Shown here: one piece after another, positions 44,755 through 55,413 of the stretch
Layout: each line of letters begins with the position of its first letter
Numbering within the stretch: position 1 is the first letter of the stretch
Source of the DNA: Ottelia alismoides
Taxonomy: Eukaryota; Streptophyta; Magnoliopsida; Alismatales; Hydrocharitaceae
Direction: 5' to 3'
Length of the DNA: 64,000 bases
NCBI GenBank assembly: GCA_037367405.1
Contig: JAZKJV010001869.1
Coordinates: 186,001 to 250,000 of the forward strand
The notes under the pieces: model-generated
What the model was told of the DNA's origin: nothing
The model's database searches: none
The model's input: only the letters and a program-made list of their open reading frames with translations
Translations under genes and position numbers: made by a program

Positions 44755-45805
44755 AGATTATCGCAAGAGCATGGAAATGGGTTGGTACGTGACTTCAACT
44801 TGCAGACGATTAATAATTCAATGCTTGAGTTGAACGTTGATAGATCCCTCTCTCATGATCATTTCCAGAACTTCTTTTGGAAATTCGAGGATGTGGTACA
44901 TGATGATGGTATGGCAATAGTCGAGGAGTTTAGACATGGTGATCGGGGTTTTAACAGGTTGAATCATTCATTTATCTTTCTTTTTCGTAAGAAGGAAGCA
45001 TCGTCGAGGATTGCAGGTTTGCGCTTGATTTAAATATGCTATTTATCTCATTATGGTGAAGTTGCTTGCGAGTTGACTAAGTGGGGATGTTTGGAGTCCA
45101 TTAGTTCTCCCTCTCGTTCAGCTTTTATCTCATATTATCACATGATGGACACTATGGTGGTGGCTTCAGAGATAACATATTTAAAGAGGCACACAATTAA
45201 TGGGGTTGACGCTTATGACTACATGGATTGAATATTCATTTAGGCATTACTTTCTCGATGCAGTTTTCGAGATATGTGGACTACGCGGATGAAGCAATAT
45301 GCAACCAACACTTTGTGCTTAGTTTTGGTGAATACGCAATGGACTCTTTCATCCCCAAAGTGGGATTCATTAAATATGTCCACTCGCTCTCATACTTTTT
45401 AAATTATGGCTAAGTTATCCGTAGTGGTGGAATAGGAATTATTACACCAAATTTGTGTTGGATTTTCTCAAGAGGATATTTCCATCCCGATCTTACTGAT
45501 GAAATTACTTTCTTCAGAAGTAGGTGGGCATGCTGCTAGAGACATTTCTATGGTTATGGATTGTTTTGCTGATGTTTAAATCTCCTTGTGAATGGGGCCA
45601 AGTTAGCCTTCATGCCTACTGGTATGCCATCTTAGGAAGTGAATTCTTGTGAGATTGCTTTGCAGACTTCACCTACGTGGGCCTACCTTTTGGTTTGTTG
45701 GAGTCCTTCAACTAATGAAGTAGATGCTGTTGGTGGAGAAGTTGAGAAGAAGCTTATTGGGTGGAAAACCTCGCATTTATTTAGGGGTGGTTACAACATC
45801 CAAAA
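44755..45805 (+). pseudogene. L1-type LINE reverse transcriptase remnant, cut by the Del element
   Basis: Plus-strand text 'SLSHDHFQNFFWKFEDVV', 'EFRHGDRGFNRLNHSFIFLF' and 'KKEASSRIAGLR' follows the plant L1 ORF2 pattern (FW..VK.DV...F.EF...G.......SFI.LIPK...). Decayed RT continues with stops and small deletions, and 'EVEKKLIGWKTSHLFRGG' near 45,740-45,790 matches the L1 region before LIQSVLS. The similarity ends just where the Del LTR begins (45,806), so the Del element inserted into this LINE. Confidence 0.8.
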
Positions 45806-48800
45806 TGTGATACTGATCTAAACCCGACTACTCGAATTCAATTACTCAACTTGCCATGAATAACCTGAAATTAATCCTAAACCAATACCACAAGACACGG
45901 GCAAGGGTCTTTAGACAAACAATTAAGCCAATTAAAAGCCATAGAATTATGTAAAAAAAGGAATCTAGTTGACGAAGTATGACAATTAGCCAAAGCTAGA
46001 TTCAACCTAAATTGAATTTCATGAAATGTAGTGCTGAAGTGAAATTTGACCCAAATCATTTAAAGATAAGGGTAAGGTAGGACACACTTAAAAGAAAATA
46101 AGGTGGTATGCACAAATAGTCCAGTGGACATCAGGGGAATTTTTTTTGCGTTTGGTATGACATTCACATTCAATTAATAAACCGCATACAAAAAAGAAGA
46201 AGAAGTACCACCAATATTTCATTCATTTCCATATAACATTGCATGTAACAAAAGAATGTTTTACAATATACATGTGGATCCCAAAATATATGATTGAAGA
46301 GGAAGGAAGCATATACACGATCTTCTGAAGTCATCAACAGCTACTGAGCAGCAGGCTCCTTGCCTGCCAAAACATGTTAGGAAGAAAAGCTATCAACGAG
46401 CGCTGATACACCCATAATTCATATTATAAAATAAGCAGACATTTAATATGGATACAAAAGAAACAAGTAGAAAGGCAGAAACATCTAAAATTTATTTCTA
46501 CTTGCAATGTAAAAAGGTTTCCAAGTGTCTTGTATGTACCTCCCTCCCTGTTCACCCTTTATTCCAACATTTTCCATATAAAATATTTTTATATTTTACT
46601 TGTTTGCTCATAAGTATGTGTGTGTATATATATATATAGTCTCATATTATTCAGATATCATGTTTGTGGATTATTGACGATGGGAAAGGTGAGACTGGAA
46701 AGGTTTATTGATTTATTTAATTCTCAAGTCTAGTGGATAGTCTGTGATCTTGGTCAGTATGCGACCTCACACTATGACTCTAAGACGTGGGGAGTGCCTT
46801 AAGGTTGGGGTGCCTCCCTATGCATGCGGTGTTGTATAATGCATCCTAAGTTCCCAACACGTCCACTAGCTTTTAAGGATTTCGAATCTAATTTTAGTCA
46901 CTTTCTACCAACTCAACTTTAATTGAAACTCCTCCAAACCTCAACTGCAACTGTCTCAGATGTAACTCTTGATGATTTAGATGTAGATATGGATGATTTG
47001 GATGTAGAATCGCCAAGTCTGCTGGCGAAAGTAAACAAAACTCAAGCGGTGAGGTAGCCTACAAAAGGCTCTTCCATCTCACCCTCTAGTTGGAAGTGCG
47101 GTCCAATAGAGGGAAAGGTCTACTCTAAAATTATGCCCCAGAGACGGGTGAGAGAGACTCTCCAGAAAAGTCACTTTAGAAAACCAGCCCGACTAGTACG
47201 GGCAAACGAGCTCGTACAAAAAACTAAAATTTGAGGATCCCCACATGGGTATCCTAAAATAGAGGGGTCAGTGGATTGGTCAAAAGTCAGGATCCCAACG
47301 AGACATAAAAACACTGCGAGCTCGCGTAAAAAAACCAAGAAGGGACCGGGATCCTAGACCCACACACTTGACTACCGCTGTCCAAACTGGGCTTCCTATC
47401 TCCCACCCAGTTGAGGGTCACCGCGCCCTCGTCCGGTCAGGTATAAAGGTCACCGTGACTGGCAATCTCACATATAAGATACGACATGAGATTTACCAAA
47501 TCTTCTGGTTGGAAATATGATCCTTTTTCTTTGATGCGTATACATCCAATCTTAGGTGCTTGTAAGGACGATGGATTTTGAAATACTAACAATAGAGCCG
47601 ATTTGTGTGATGATTGGGGAGTACATTTATCGACGGATATATATACCACTAGCTGATTGATTGGAATTATTGTATAGTTGAGCTGATTATTAATACTATG
47701 TTTAGAGTGACTTAGGTACTGGAGGTAAATTCCTTGGTAGTGTAGTTCAAGAATATAATTCCTCGAATATGGTCCGAAAAATGTTAATTCCCTGAGTAAT
47801 GTAGTGAAATCGCATGGAATCTATGCGTTATGTATGTCGCATATAAGACATGCGACTTTCATATATTATCAACATTCAAAAAAACCTATAACGCATAGAA
47901 AAAATGCGATTTTCAAAATTTTACCTATATCGCATAGATTCCATGCGTTTTTCATTATTATAAAATGTAAAAAATATCAACTTTGATTTATTATTGTATG
48001 AGTGTTGCATTTTATATATGCGACATGTATATCGCATAGATTCCATGCGATTTCACAACATTAATCAGGGAATTAACATTTTTGGGACCATATTCGAGGA
48101 ATTATGTTCTTCAACTACACTACTAAGGAATTTACCTTTAGGTACTGAGACAAGATAAAAAAAGACATACTGATATATTTGAAGATATTCACAGTTGGCA
48201 CTCCATAGATCTTATTAAGCTTTAAATGTGTTGGCCACATATAAAATTTTGACACTTGTACTTATAGTGATTTTGTTCTTTTAAAACAAGTGTATTAATA
48301 TATTAGAAGGGATTGAGAAGAATAACTGCTTTTCTATTCAATGAAATCCGTGTCAATATTAACCCACTAATTCTTCAAATGCATCCAACATCATTGTCAT
48401 AAACAGTGGCCTTATTAATAAGTAACCACCAACATGATAAGTTGAATTTTAATTTATTAAAAATGTAATCTAGATGGAAATCTTGTCAGGAAGAGGTTTT
48501 ATGTTCCATAGTTGATCTTTCCCTCTTTTTATAAAAAAATTCTTGGGTGCCTAATGTGAAGGTAATAGTTCTCTTACCCTGTTAAAAGTATAATACAAGA
48601 GTCAAAGTACAGGGCCAAATGAAATATATATAATAACTTCATGTCCAGGTCTTCTTGTTTAGCTATATATATATATATCTATTATGGAGACAGAAATAAC
48701 AGTAATTAGAGAAAAAATTTCTCACGTTCAGATGAGGCTATCGGCAAATAGTCGTGCTCGATTCTATAATTATTGGTGAGTTTGAGGGTATCTCTTAGAG

Positions 48801-50115
48801 GAATGGCCCACTCATCTATATATGATTCTCTCTGGACCGAGAGAATTAACGACCTACGTATGAAATTCCAGGCAAGAAGATAATAAGTACATGTTCTTCC
48901 TGTGCCCCTTTGTTTGAGAGGTTTGGAGGTTTTCGAGCATCCAATAGTTTATTATCCAGTGTGTGAGGACATCTGATAATCTATTAGATAGGATTGACAA
49001 CAAGATGAGTTAATACATCTAAATGTTGCCCAGAGTGATTCGATTCTGACTTCTAGGAGTTCTCTATGGGCTTTCCAAGAATGTGGATAGATTCTGATGT
49101 TTTTATTAATACAAAATAATAATGAATTAGTTGAGTTGTATGATCTGGTGAAGATATAGAAGAAGTAGCAACAAAGTTATAAAAAAGCTCTTAATTTCCA
49201 TCCCTTTAATTAAACAAGCAAATTAATTTGTAAAAGAAATTCACATGCATGACAGCAAGAGAATTGGGAGATGTACCTCTTTAGATCTCCTAAAAGTTGA
49301 GATAAAAAATCATTCAAGAGGGCATGCAGTAGCTTTGTTTTGTTGCAAATCGTGAAAGAGGGGGCTGGAGATGCCCTCCGTTGGAGAGAATAGGGCAAGA
49401 AGAGGAAAGAGTTCATGGGGAGAAAGGGAGGGGGAATTGGGTGTTATTTATAGGAAGAGAGGAGATTTAGGATCTTGACAAATGGAGGGAAAAGAAGAGA
49501 CATGCGTTGAGCTGATGTACGGGCTGGACTGGAAATCTGTAATTTATTTATTTTTTTGGGTTGCACAGTAGCACAATCGGCTACTAACCGAATATGTAGC
49601 AGACAAGAAATTATTTATTTATTTTTATCAATTTTCTCTTTCATTTGATAAAACTAAATTCATCTGCACGCGTGCCTTGAGCCTCTTATTTTGATGCGTA
49701 ATATCTCGATTTGATTGTTTTTGTATGACGATCAAAATGATTATAATATTGATATACTTCCGATCGGGTTTTGAACTCCTGAAATTTTCGAGATACGATT
49801 TTGATTTCGGGGTTAAATTTTGCGATTTAAAAATACCAAACGGTCTCTGATTGACGAACGGTCGATTCCGTTGGTCTTGTTTCATCGAATCAGATCTCAT
49901 GGTGGTCTCGGTTCGTTTCGCGATTTTCGAATTTGCATCGTGGCTTTTTCGTGCACGCATTACGATACGATCGATTTTTTGTCGATTTCACTCGAGCGAC
50001 TTTTGATTCATGATCAATTGATCATTTTAAGTTATTTAGCATTGACCAATAACTTTATCGGGTTAATTGGACCTAAATCAGATCGGTTCGATTTTTAGTT
50101 GGATCAGGATGTTAC
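45806..50115 (-). repeat. 3' LTR of the Del element, containing a Mutator-like MITE
   Basis: The minus-strand start at 50,115 is TGTAACATCCTGATCC, the classic Del/Tekay LTR start. Alignment with the other LTR is clear from 46,130 (equal to 55,494) up to about 49,430 (equal to 58,420). Left of 46,130 the two LTRs differ: here about 325 bases run to 'tgtgatactga' at 45,806, while the other LTR has only 80 bases to 'tgtgaaacccc' at 55,414. I place the end at 45,806 because the LINE reading breaks exactly there. A 417 bp MITE with 9 bp target duplication sits at 47,722-48,138 and is absent from the other LTR. Confidence 0.8.
47722..48138. mobile_element. Mutator-like MITE, 417 bp, long terminal inverted repeats
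   Basis: Left end GAGGTAAATTCCTTGGTAG and reverse-complemented right end AAGGTAAATTCCTTAGTAG continue as inverted repeats for about 110 bases each (47,722-47,835 and 48,025-48,138), through a 'gaatat.attcctcgaatat' block to 'atcgcatggaatctatgcg'. The 9 bp TAGGTACTG stands on both sides (47,713-47,721 and 48,139-48,147). The equivalent site in the other LTR (about 57,144-57,153) has a single 'ttagatactg', which is the empty site. A 9 bp duplication and long inverted ends are typical of MULEs. No transposase. Confidence 0.92.
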
Positions 50116-50293
50116 AAATATAAAAACCTCAAAGGGAGTCTCGTCCTCGAGACTCGAGTCAAGGTCCTTATGTGTCTTGTTTGTATCTCGTCTGGCCGTA
50201 AAAACCTCAAAGGGTTTTGAACCCATAAAAATCTCAAAGAGAAAACAAGCCATATATTTTAACACATCTAATTACAAAAGCTTGTTTTGATTG

Positions 50294-51698
50294 TTACCTT
50301 AGAAAAGGCTGTGGGTATCTTGTCTGCATGTCGGTTTCGATTTCTCACGTTGCCTTTTCGACACCGTGTAGATGCCACGACACCTTGACCAATGGAATCT
50401 CCTTGTTGCGAAGCTTCTTCATAGTGCTGTCAAGTATCTGCACTGGTCTCTTCTCGTATGTCCAATCTGGCTCCACGTCAAGATTCTCATAGCTGATGAC
50501 GTGTCGAGGGTCATGCACATACTTCCTCAAGTTGGATACATGGAAGATGTCGTGAATAGCTGAAAGATGTGGAGGAAGGGCTACTCGGTAGGCCACCTTC
50601 CCTACTCTAGCTAGGATCTCAAATGGCCAACATATCGTGACGCTAACTTGCTACGAACGCCAAATCTCTATATTCCCTTAATGGGAGATACTCGGAGAAA
50701 TACCCAATCTCCCACCTGTAACATACATAATGTCATTTATATGCGAGATTAAGCTGAATATAGATAAGTCATATTTGACTGGAGAAAGAGAAAGAATCGG
50801 ATTACCTGAAACTCTAAGTCTCTTTTCCGACGGTCTGCATAGCTTTTCTGGCGGCTTGTGCCGTCAGAAGCCTTCGTCTCACAAGATCAACAGTTCTCGC
50901 AGTCTTCTCCATGAGATCTACGGAATATAGAGCATGATCACCTACCTCACGTCAACTGAGAGGTGTGAGGCATCTCCGCTTGTATAGGGCTTCGAATGGT
51001 GCCATTCCAACACTGGAATGATAGCTGTTGTTGTACGTGAATCCCACTAAAGGCAAATGGTCCTTCCATGACCCTTTCCACTCCAAAGTGCATGCGCGAA
51101 GTAAATCTTCCAGCATCTGAATAGTGCGCTCACTCTGCCCATCGGTCTGCGGATGATAAGCAGAACTCATCTTCAGCTCTGTGTGTAGTGCTGACATTAA
51201 CTGGTGCCAATAATGGGAAGTAAACCTCGAATTCCTGTCAGACACCACCTCTCGTGGTATACCATGTAGCCTGATGATGTTCTGCACATATAGCTTGACC
51301 AATCTGGATGGAGTGTAAGTCGTGTTGACAGGTATGAAATGGACTGACTTAGTCAACCTGTCAACAACAACCCAAATAGAATCATGGCCACCTGGCGTCT
51401 TCGGCAATCCTGTGATGAAATCCGTAGAGATACTCTCCCACTTCCACTCGAGAATGGGGAGAGACTGCAGTAATCCTGGTGGTCTCTTGTGCTCGGCCTT
51501 GACCATTTGACAGATCATGCATTTGCTAACATGTTGCGCCACATCGCGTTTCATTCCATCCCACCAGAAATGTCGACACAGATCGCGATACATCTTTATG
51601 CTGCTCGGATGAATAGATAATCGTGAACTATGTGCCTTATCAAAAATATCGTTGTGCAACTGCTCGTCGTTGGGCACAGCGACCCGTCTACCTTCCAT
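50294..51698 (-). pseudogene. Del integrase and chromodomain
   Basis: A 248-codon open part (50,952-51,698) holds the integrase zinc-binding part ('HPSSIKMYRDLCRHFWW', 'CMICQ') and the complete catalytic triad: 'ISTDFITGLPKT' (Asp), 'VVSDRNSRF' (Asp), 'TDGQSERTIQ' (Glu). After frameshifts come 'RQKSYADRRKRDLEFQ', a 90 bp intron-like gap (separate entry), and 'VGDWVFLRVSP'. The C-terminal frame 50,345-50,596 has 'YRVALPPHLSAIHDIFHVSN' and a chromodomain ('YEKRPVQILDSTMKKLRNKE', 'LVKVSWHLHGVEKATW' with Trp now a stop). The chromodomain would direct integration to heterochromatin. Confidence 0.9.
50716..50805 (-). other. 90 bp intron-like insertion in Del integrase
   Basis: On the minus strand the coding text ends '...LEFQ' at a CAG codon, then GTAATCCG... 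runs for 90 bases to ...TGTTACAG, and coding resumes at once with 'VGDWVFLRVSP', where related elements have LEFQVGDHVFL without a break. The insert is phase 0, T- and A-rich, contains an in-frame TAA, and has GT and AG ends. CAGGT occurs at both junctions, so it could also be an insertion with a 5 bp duplication. Confidence 0.7.
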
Positions 51699-51853
51699 AA
51701 AATAGACTCCGTTACAACAAAAGCATCAACCTCATCCTTGACAGCGCGCATGTATCTGTCTCGAATCCATAGATTTGTCTTCTGGCCCTCGACGACGCGA
51801 TCCCATAAACTGCTGAATCGTGGAGGTACGGTGGTAGAAATGGATGCACTCTC

Positions 51854-53274
51854 CTAAGGATGCCAATCAATTAATGATGCAAGCATATCCCACGCATATA
51901 ACCAGTTTGCCGTACCCTCTGCATGAGCTCTTCTGCTAAGCGCATCTGCCACCACGTTTCCCTTACCAGGATGGTAAGAGATCATGCAATCGTAATCGTT
52001 CAATAGGTCAAGCCACATGCGTTGCCTCATGTTCAGCTCCTTCTGATCAAAGACATACTTCAGACTCTTGTGGTTTGTGAAGATCTCGAAATTCACCCCA
52101 TATAGATAGTGGCGCAGATCTTCAAGGCGAAGACAACTGCCGCCAACTCCAAGTCATGGGTGGGGTAATTCCGCTCATACGGTCTCAGCTGTCGCGATGC
52201 GTAAGCAATTGCATGACCTCTCTACATCAACAACGCTCCTAGACCTTCTCCAGATGCATCAGTGTAGACTGCATAGTCCTGCGTGCCTGATGGGAGTGCA
52301 AGTATGGCGCTGAAGTCAATCTCTCCTTCAGTGTCCTGAAGGCTTGCTGACATGAATCATCCCAAATAAATGGAACTCCGTTCTATGTTAATCGTGTCAA
52401 AGGGCGAATAATGCGTGAAAATCTGCAAACAAAGCGTATGTAATAGCCTGCTAATCCGAGTAAGCTCCGAATCTGAGTAACTGTCTTGGGCTGCTCCCAA
52501 GACATAACTACCTCAATCTTTGCAGGATCAACCGCGATACCTGCTGAATGACATGCCCTAGAAATGAGACCTGGGATTATCAGAACTCACACTTGCTCAA
52601 CTTGGCATATAACTTGTGCTCCCGCAATGTATCCAAGACAATCCGTAGATCATTTGCATGATCCCATTCATTTCGAGAATATATGAGCACATCATGAATG
52701 AACACCACTAAAAACTTGTCCAAATATGGATGGAAGATCCGGTTCATCATATCCATGAAAGCTACAAGTGCATTGGTGAGCCCAAACGACATCACCACAA
52801 ACTCGTAGTGTCATAGCGAGTCCTGAAGTCTGTCTTCGAAATATCGGACTCTCGAATCCTCAGCTGATGGTAGCCCGGACGAAGATCGATCTTCGAGAAC
52901 ACCGAAGATCCTTGGAGCTGGTCGAACAAACCATCAATGCGCGACAATAGATAAGGGTTCTTCACCGTTTTCTTGTTCAGCTGTCGGTAATCGATGCATA
53001 ACCTCATGGATCCATCTTTCTTCCTGACAAATAGAATCGGAGTACCCCAAGGTGAAGTGCTCAGCCTCACAAATCCCAAGTCAAGTGACTCCTGCAACTG
53101 CACCTTCAGCTCTCTCAACTCAGCTGGTGCCGTGCGGTAAGGAGCCATCGAGATCGGCTGTGTATCGGGTAGTAATGTGATCTCGAACTTGATCTCCCTC
53201 TCAGGAGGTAATCTTGGTATCTCATCAGCAAACACATCTGGGTAGTCTGATACTACACGGATGTCCTGTGCCAT
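51854..53274 (-). pseudogene. Del reverse transcriptase and RNase H
   Basis: RT starts with '[20 protein letters not shown]' and runs through '[20 protein letters not shown]' and '[16 protein letters not shown]' to a stop at 52,792. It resumes with '[18 protein letters not shown]' and '[13 protein letters not shown]': the catalytic FIDD reads FIHD, so one active-site aspartate is gone. RNase H pieces follow down to 51,854, where '[19 protein letters not shown]' shows TNH in place of TDH, also a catalytic loss, and '[13 protein letters not shown]' closes the domain. These two losses together mean the copy could not copy itself. Confidence 0.9.
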
Positions 53275-53346
53275 AGGCTCATGATCGGATATCTCCTGAA
53301 CAAATGCTAGATAGGAATCGCAACCCTGATCAACAAGTCGTTGAGC

Positions 53347-53820
53347 TTACTCCAGTTTGGAGTTATGTAAAGTACCCTCAAAAGTGAACTCGGGTAAATC
53401 TGGAATCCTGAAGACAACTGTTTTTCTAAAACAATCAACGAGTGCGTGATGAGCTGATAACCAATCCATGCCTAGAATCAAGTCAAACTCATCAAGCTGT
53501 AGAAGTAGACAATCTGCGATCATCTCATGATCGCTAATTAGTACGGACAAATGCCTGACTATCAGTGAAATAATGAACAACTGTCCACCTGGCCTATGGA
53601 TGTGATATGGAGAAGATAGAGTTTCTGCGACTCTGCCTAAAGAAGCTAGTAGCCTCGAAGTAAGGAAAGAACGTGTCGCTCCAGAATCAAATAAAACATG
53701 GAATGGTCGGCCCAAGACTGAGACCATAACTTTCACCACAGTAGCTGCTGAACTTGCCTGCTCCTCGGTCACTGCGTGTAGCTGACTTTGTCTGGCTGGT
53801 GAGGTACTGGATCTTGCCAC
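53347..53820 (-). pseudogene. Del aspartic protease
   Basis: Minus strand, 157 codons. 'FHVLFDSGATRSFLT' contains the DSGA active site, and 'DEFDLILGMDWLSAHHALVD' is the conserved second half found in all chromoviruses. The domain looks intact as a unit; a frameshift near 53,820 separates it from gag. Confidence 0.9.
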
Positions 53821-55153
53821 ACTCTGTGTCTGTCTCTACTGCCTCCTGAAGTTGGAGTTCCTGCCTGAAAACTCCCTGAACGCTGTGCCTGAGGCTGCGA
53901 CTGTGCAGGTTGTGGCTGAGGCTCACCAGATCTCTGGGGACACTGATGCCGGTAATGTCCCCACTCATGGCACAAGTAACAACGGAATGGTCGAGTAGGT
54001 GGAGTGGTCGTGTCTGTGCTCCAAGCCGGTCTTGCTGGGGGTCTGTCTGCTCGCTGCGACCCAGATGGTCGAGTGGAATTTGTGTCGCGTCCAACAAGTG
54101 CTTCTCCTAAGGTAGTCGATGGAAATGAGCGAGCACTGCCTGAGAATGCTGAACCTGTAGGTCGGAATCGCTTAACTGATCTCTGGTGCTGAAATGATCG
54201 ACGAATCGGTCCAAAAGATCGCTGTGGTCTATGTGCTGCTCTAGACGAGCTCCCAAATCGTCGCTCTCGGATATCCTCAAACTTCTCCGCTGCGTCAGTA
54301 GCCTCAGAGATGGAAGTGATGTGTAATCCAGCCAGCTTCTCCTGCACCTCTTCCATCACACCTCTGATGAACTTTTCCAGATTCTCCTTTGGAAATGCGC
54401 CAACTGCTGGAATGTCGAGACAGCTCGGTGTATCTGACGAAGTAGTCTCTAGCTGTCTTCCGTCCCTGACGAAGCTCTGCAAACAAACGGCGCTGAGACT
54501 CTTTCCACTTTGCAGAAAAGAAGTGGGACCTAAACCTCGTCTCAAAATTATCCCATGTAGGCTCTCGGCCCAACTCAGATACTACGACATCCCACCATCT
54601 CTCAGTAAAATCTGTCAGTGAGTACTTCATGAAAGATAGCCACGTGTCTCGTGACTCACGAATCATCCTCATCACCTTCATCACCATCTTCAGCCACTAC
54701 TCAACAACATCTGATGTACTAGTGCCCACGAACATGGGCACATTGACCCGCTGGTAGGAAGTGAAGACCGACTGGTGCCTGTGAATGGTAGAGTACTCGC
54801 GTGCATCCTCATCTGCAAAGTCAACAGGGTCCTGCTCCCTGTCAAAGTCTCCATCCTCCTTAGCTCCATGCTCTGGTATTTCCTCAAGTGGATCATCGAA
54901 ATGAGGCTGTTGTACTTCAACTGACTGAGGTTGGTCCTGTCTGGTCCCCATCCTGAGATGGATGGTATGTGAAATCTGACATCTCCTCAAATCTCATCTC
55001 TATGTCCGTCTGTTTGTTAGCAATCTTTGTCTGCTGAGCCAAATTCTGATCCTGCTAGCCTCTCATAGCAGCCTGCTGCTGTTGAAGATCGGTGAGAGCG
55101 GTCAGTATGCGAGCTAACTGGTCAGTAGTCTCCTGGCCTGGTCGGGATGACAT
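53821..55153 (-). pseudogene. Del gag
   Basis: The likely start is ATG at 55,153, opening 'MSSRPGQETTDQLARILTAL', with an in-frame TAG soon after. The capsid part (54,304-54,687) has 'SFMKYSLTDFTERWWDVV' and 'WDNFETRFRSHFFS', matching the retrotransposon gag pattern (A..WW......W..F...F...Y.P). 'KENLEKFIRGV' and 'TDAAEKFEDI' follow in another frame. One CCHC zinc knuckle 'CYLCHEWGHYRHQC' is at about 53,945-53,990, flanked by Pro/Gln-rich low-complexity sequence. Stops and two frameshifts break it. Confidence 0.88.
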
Positions 55154-55398
55154 AACTCTGCATGAGAACCATATTTAGTCATAAAAAGTGCCATTTGGAG
55201 ATACTTATCGTAAATGCTTTTTTTTCTCTTCTTGGGATATAATATGAAAATTAATCAAATTGGTGGCATCTGTGGTGATTGAATTCGAATGTCATATTTC
55301 CCTTCTCGGACTCACGACATGTCGGAAGACTGTCGCTATACGGGAACTTAATGCGATCGGAATTGTAATACTACGAATGTGCATATCAGGGTACCACA
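55154..55398 (-). other. Leader of the Del element
   Basis: The non-coding stretch between the primer-binding site and the gag ATG, 245 bases. Confidence 0.7.
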
Positions 55399-55410
55399 GC
55401 TCTGATACCA
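55399..55410 (-). other. Primer-binding site of the Del element, initiator Met tRNA
   Basis: The minus strand reads TGGTATCAGAGC, three bases after the LTR end TTTCACA (55,414). This is the standard Del/Tekay arrangement. Confidence 0.93.
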
Positions 55411-55413
55411 AAC

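Noticed and set aside
49628..50290. Frames of 110, 92 and 63 codons near the Del 3' LTR start
   Set aside because: They fall in LTR U3 and in the untranslated stretch after the chromodomain; no motif.
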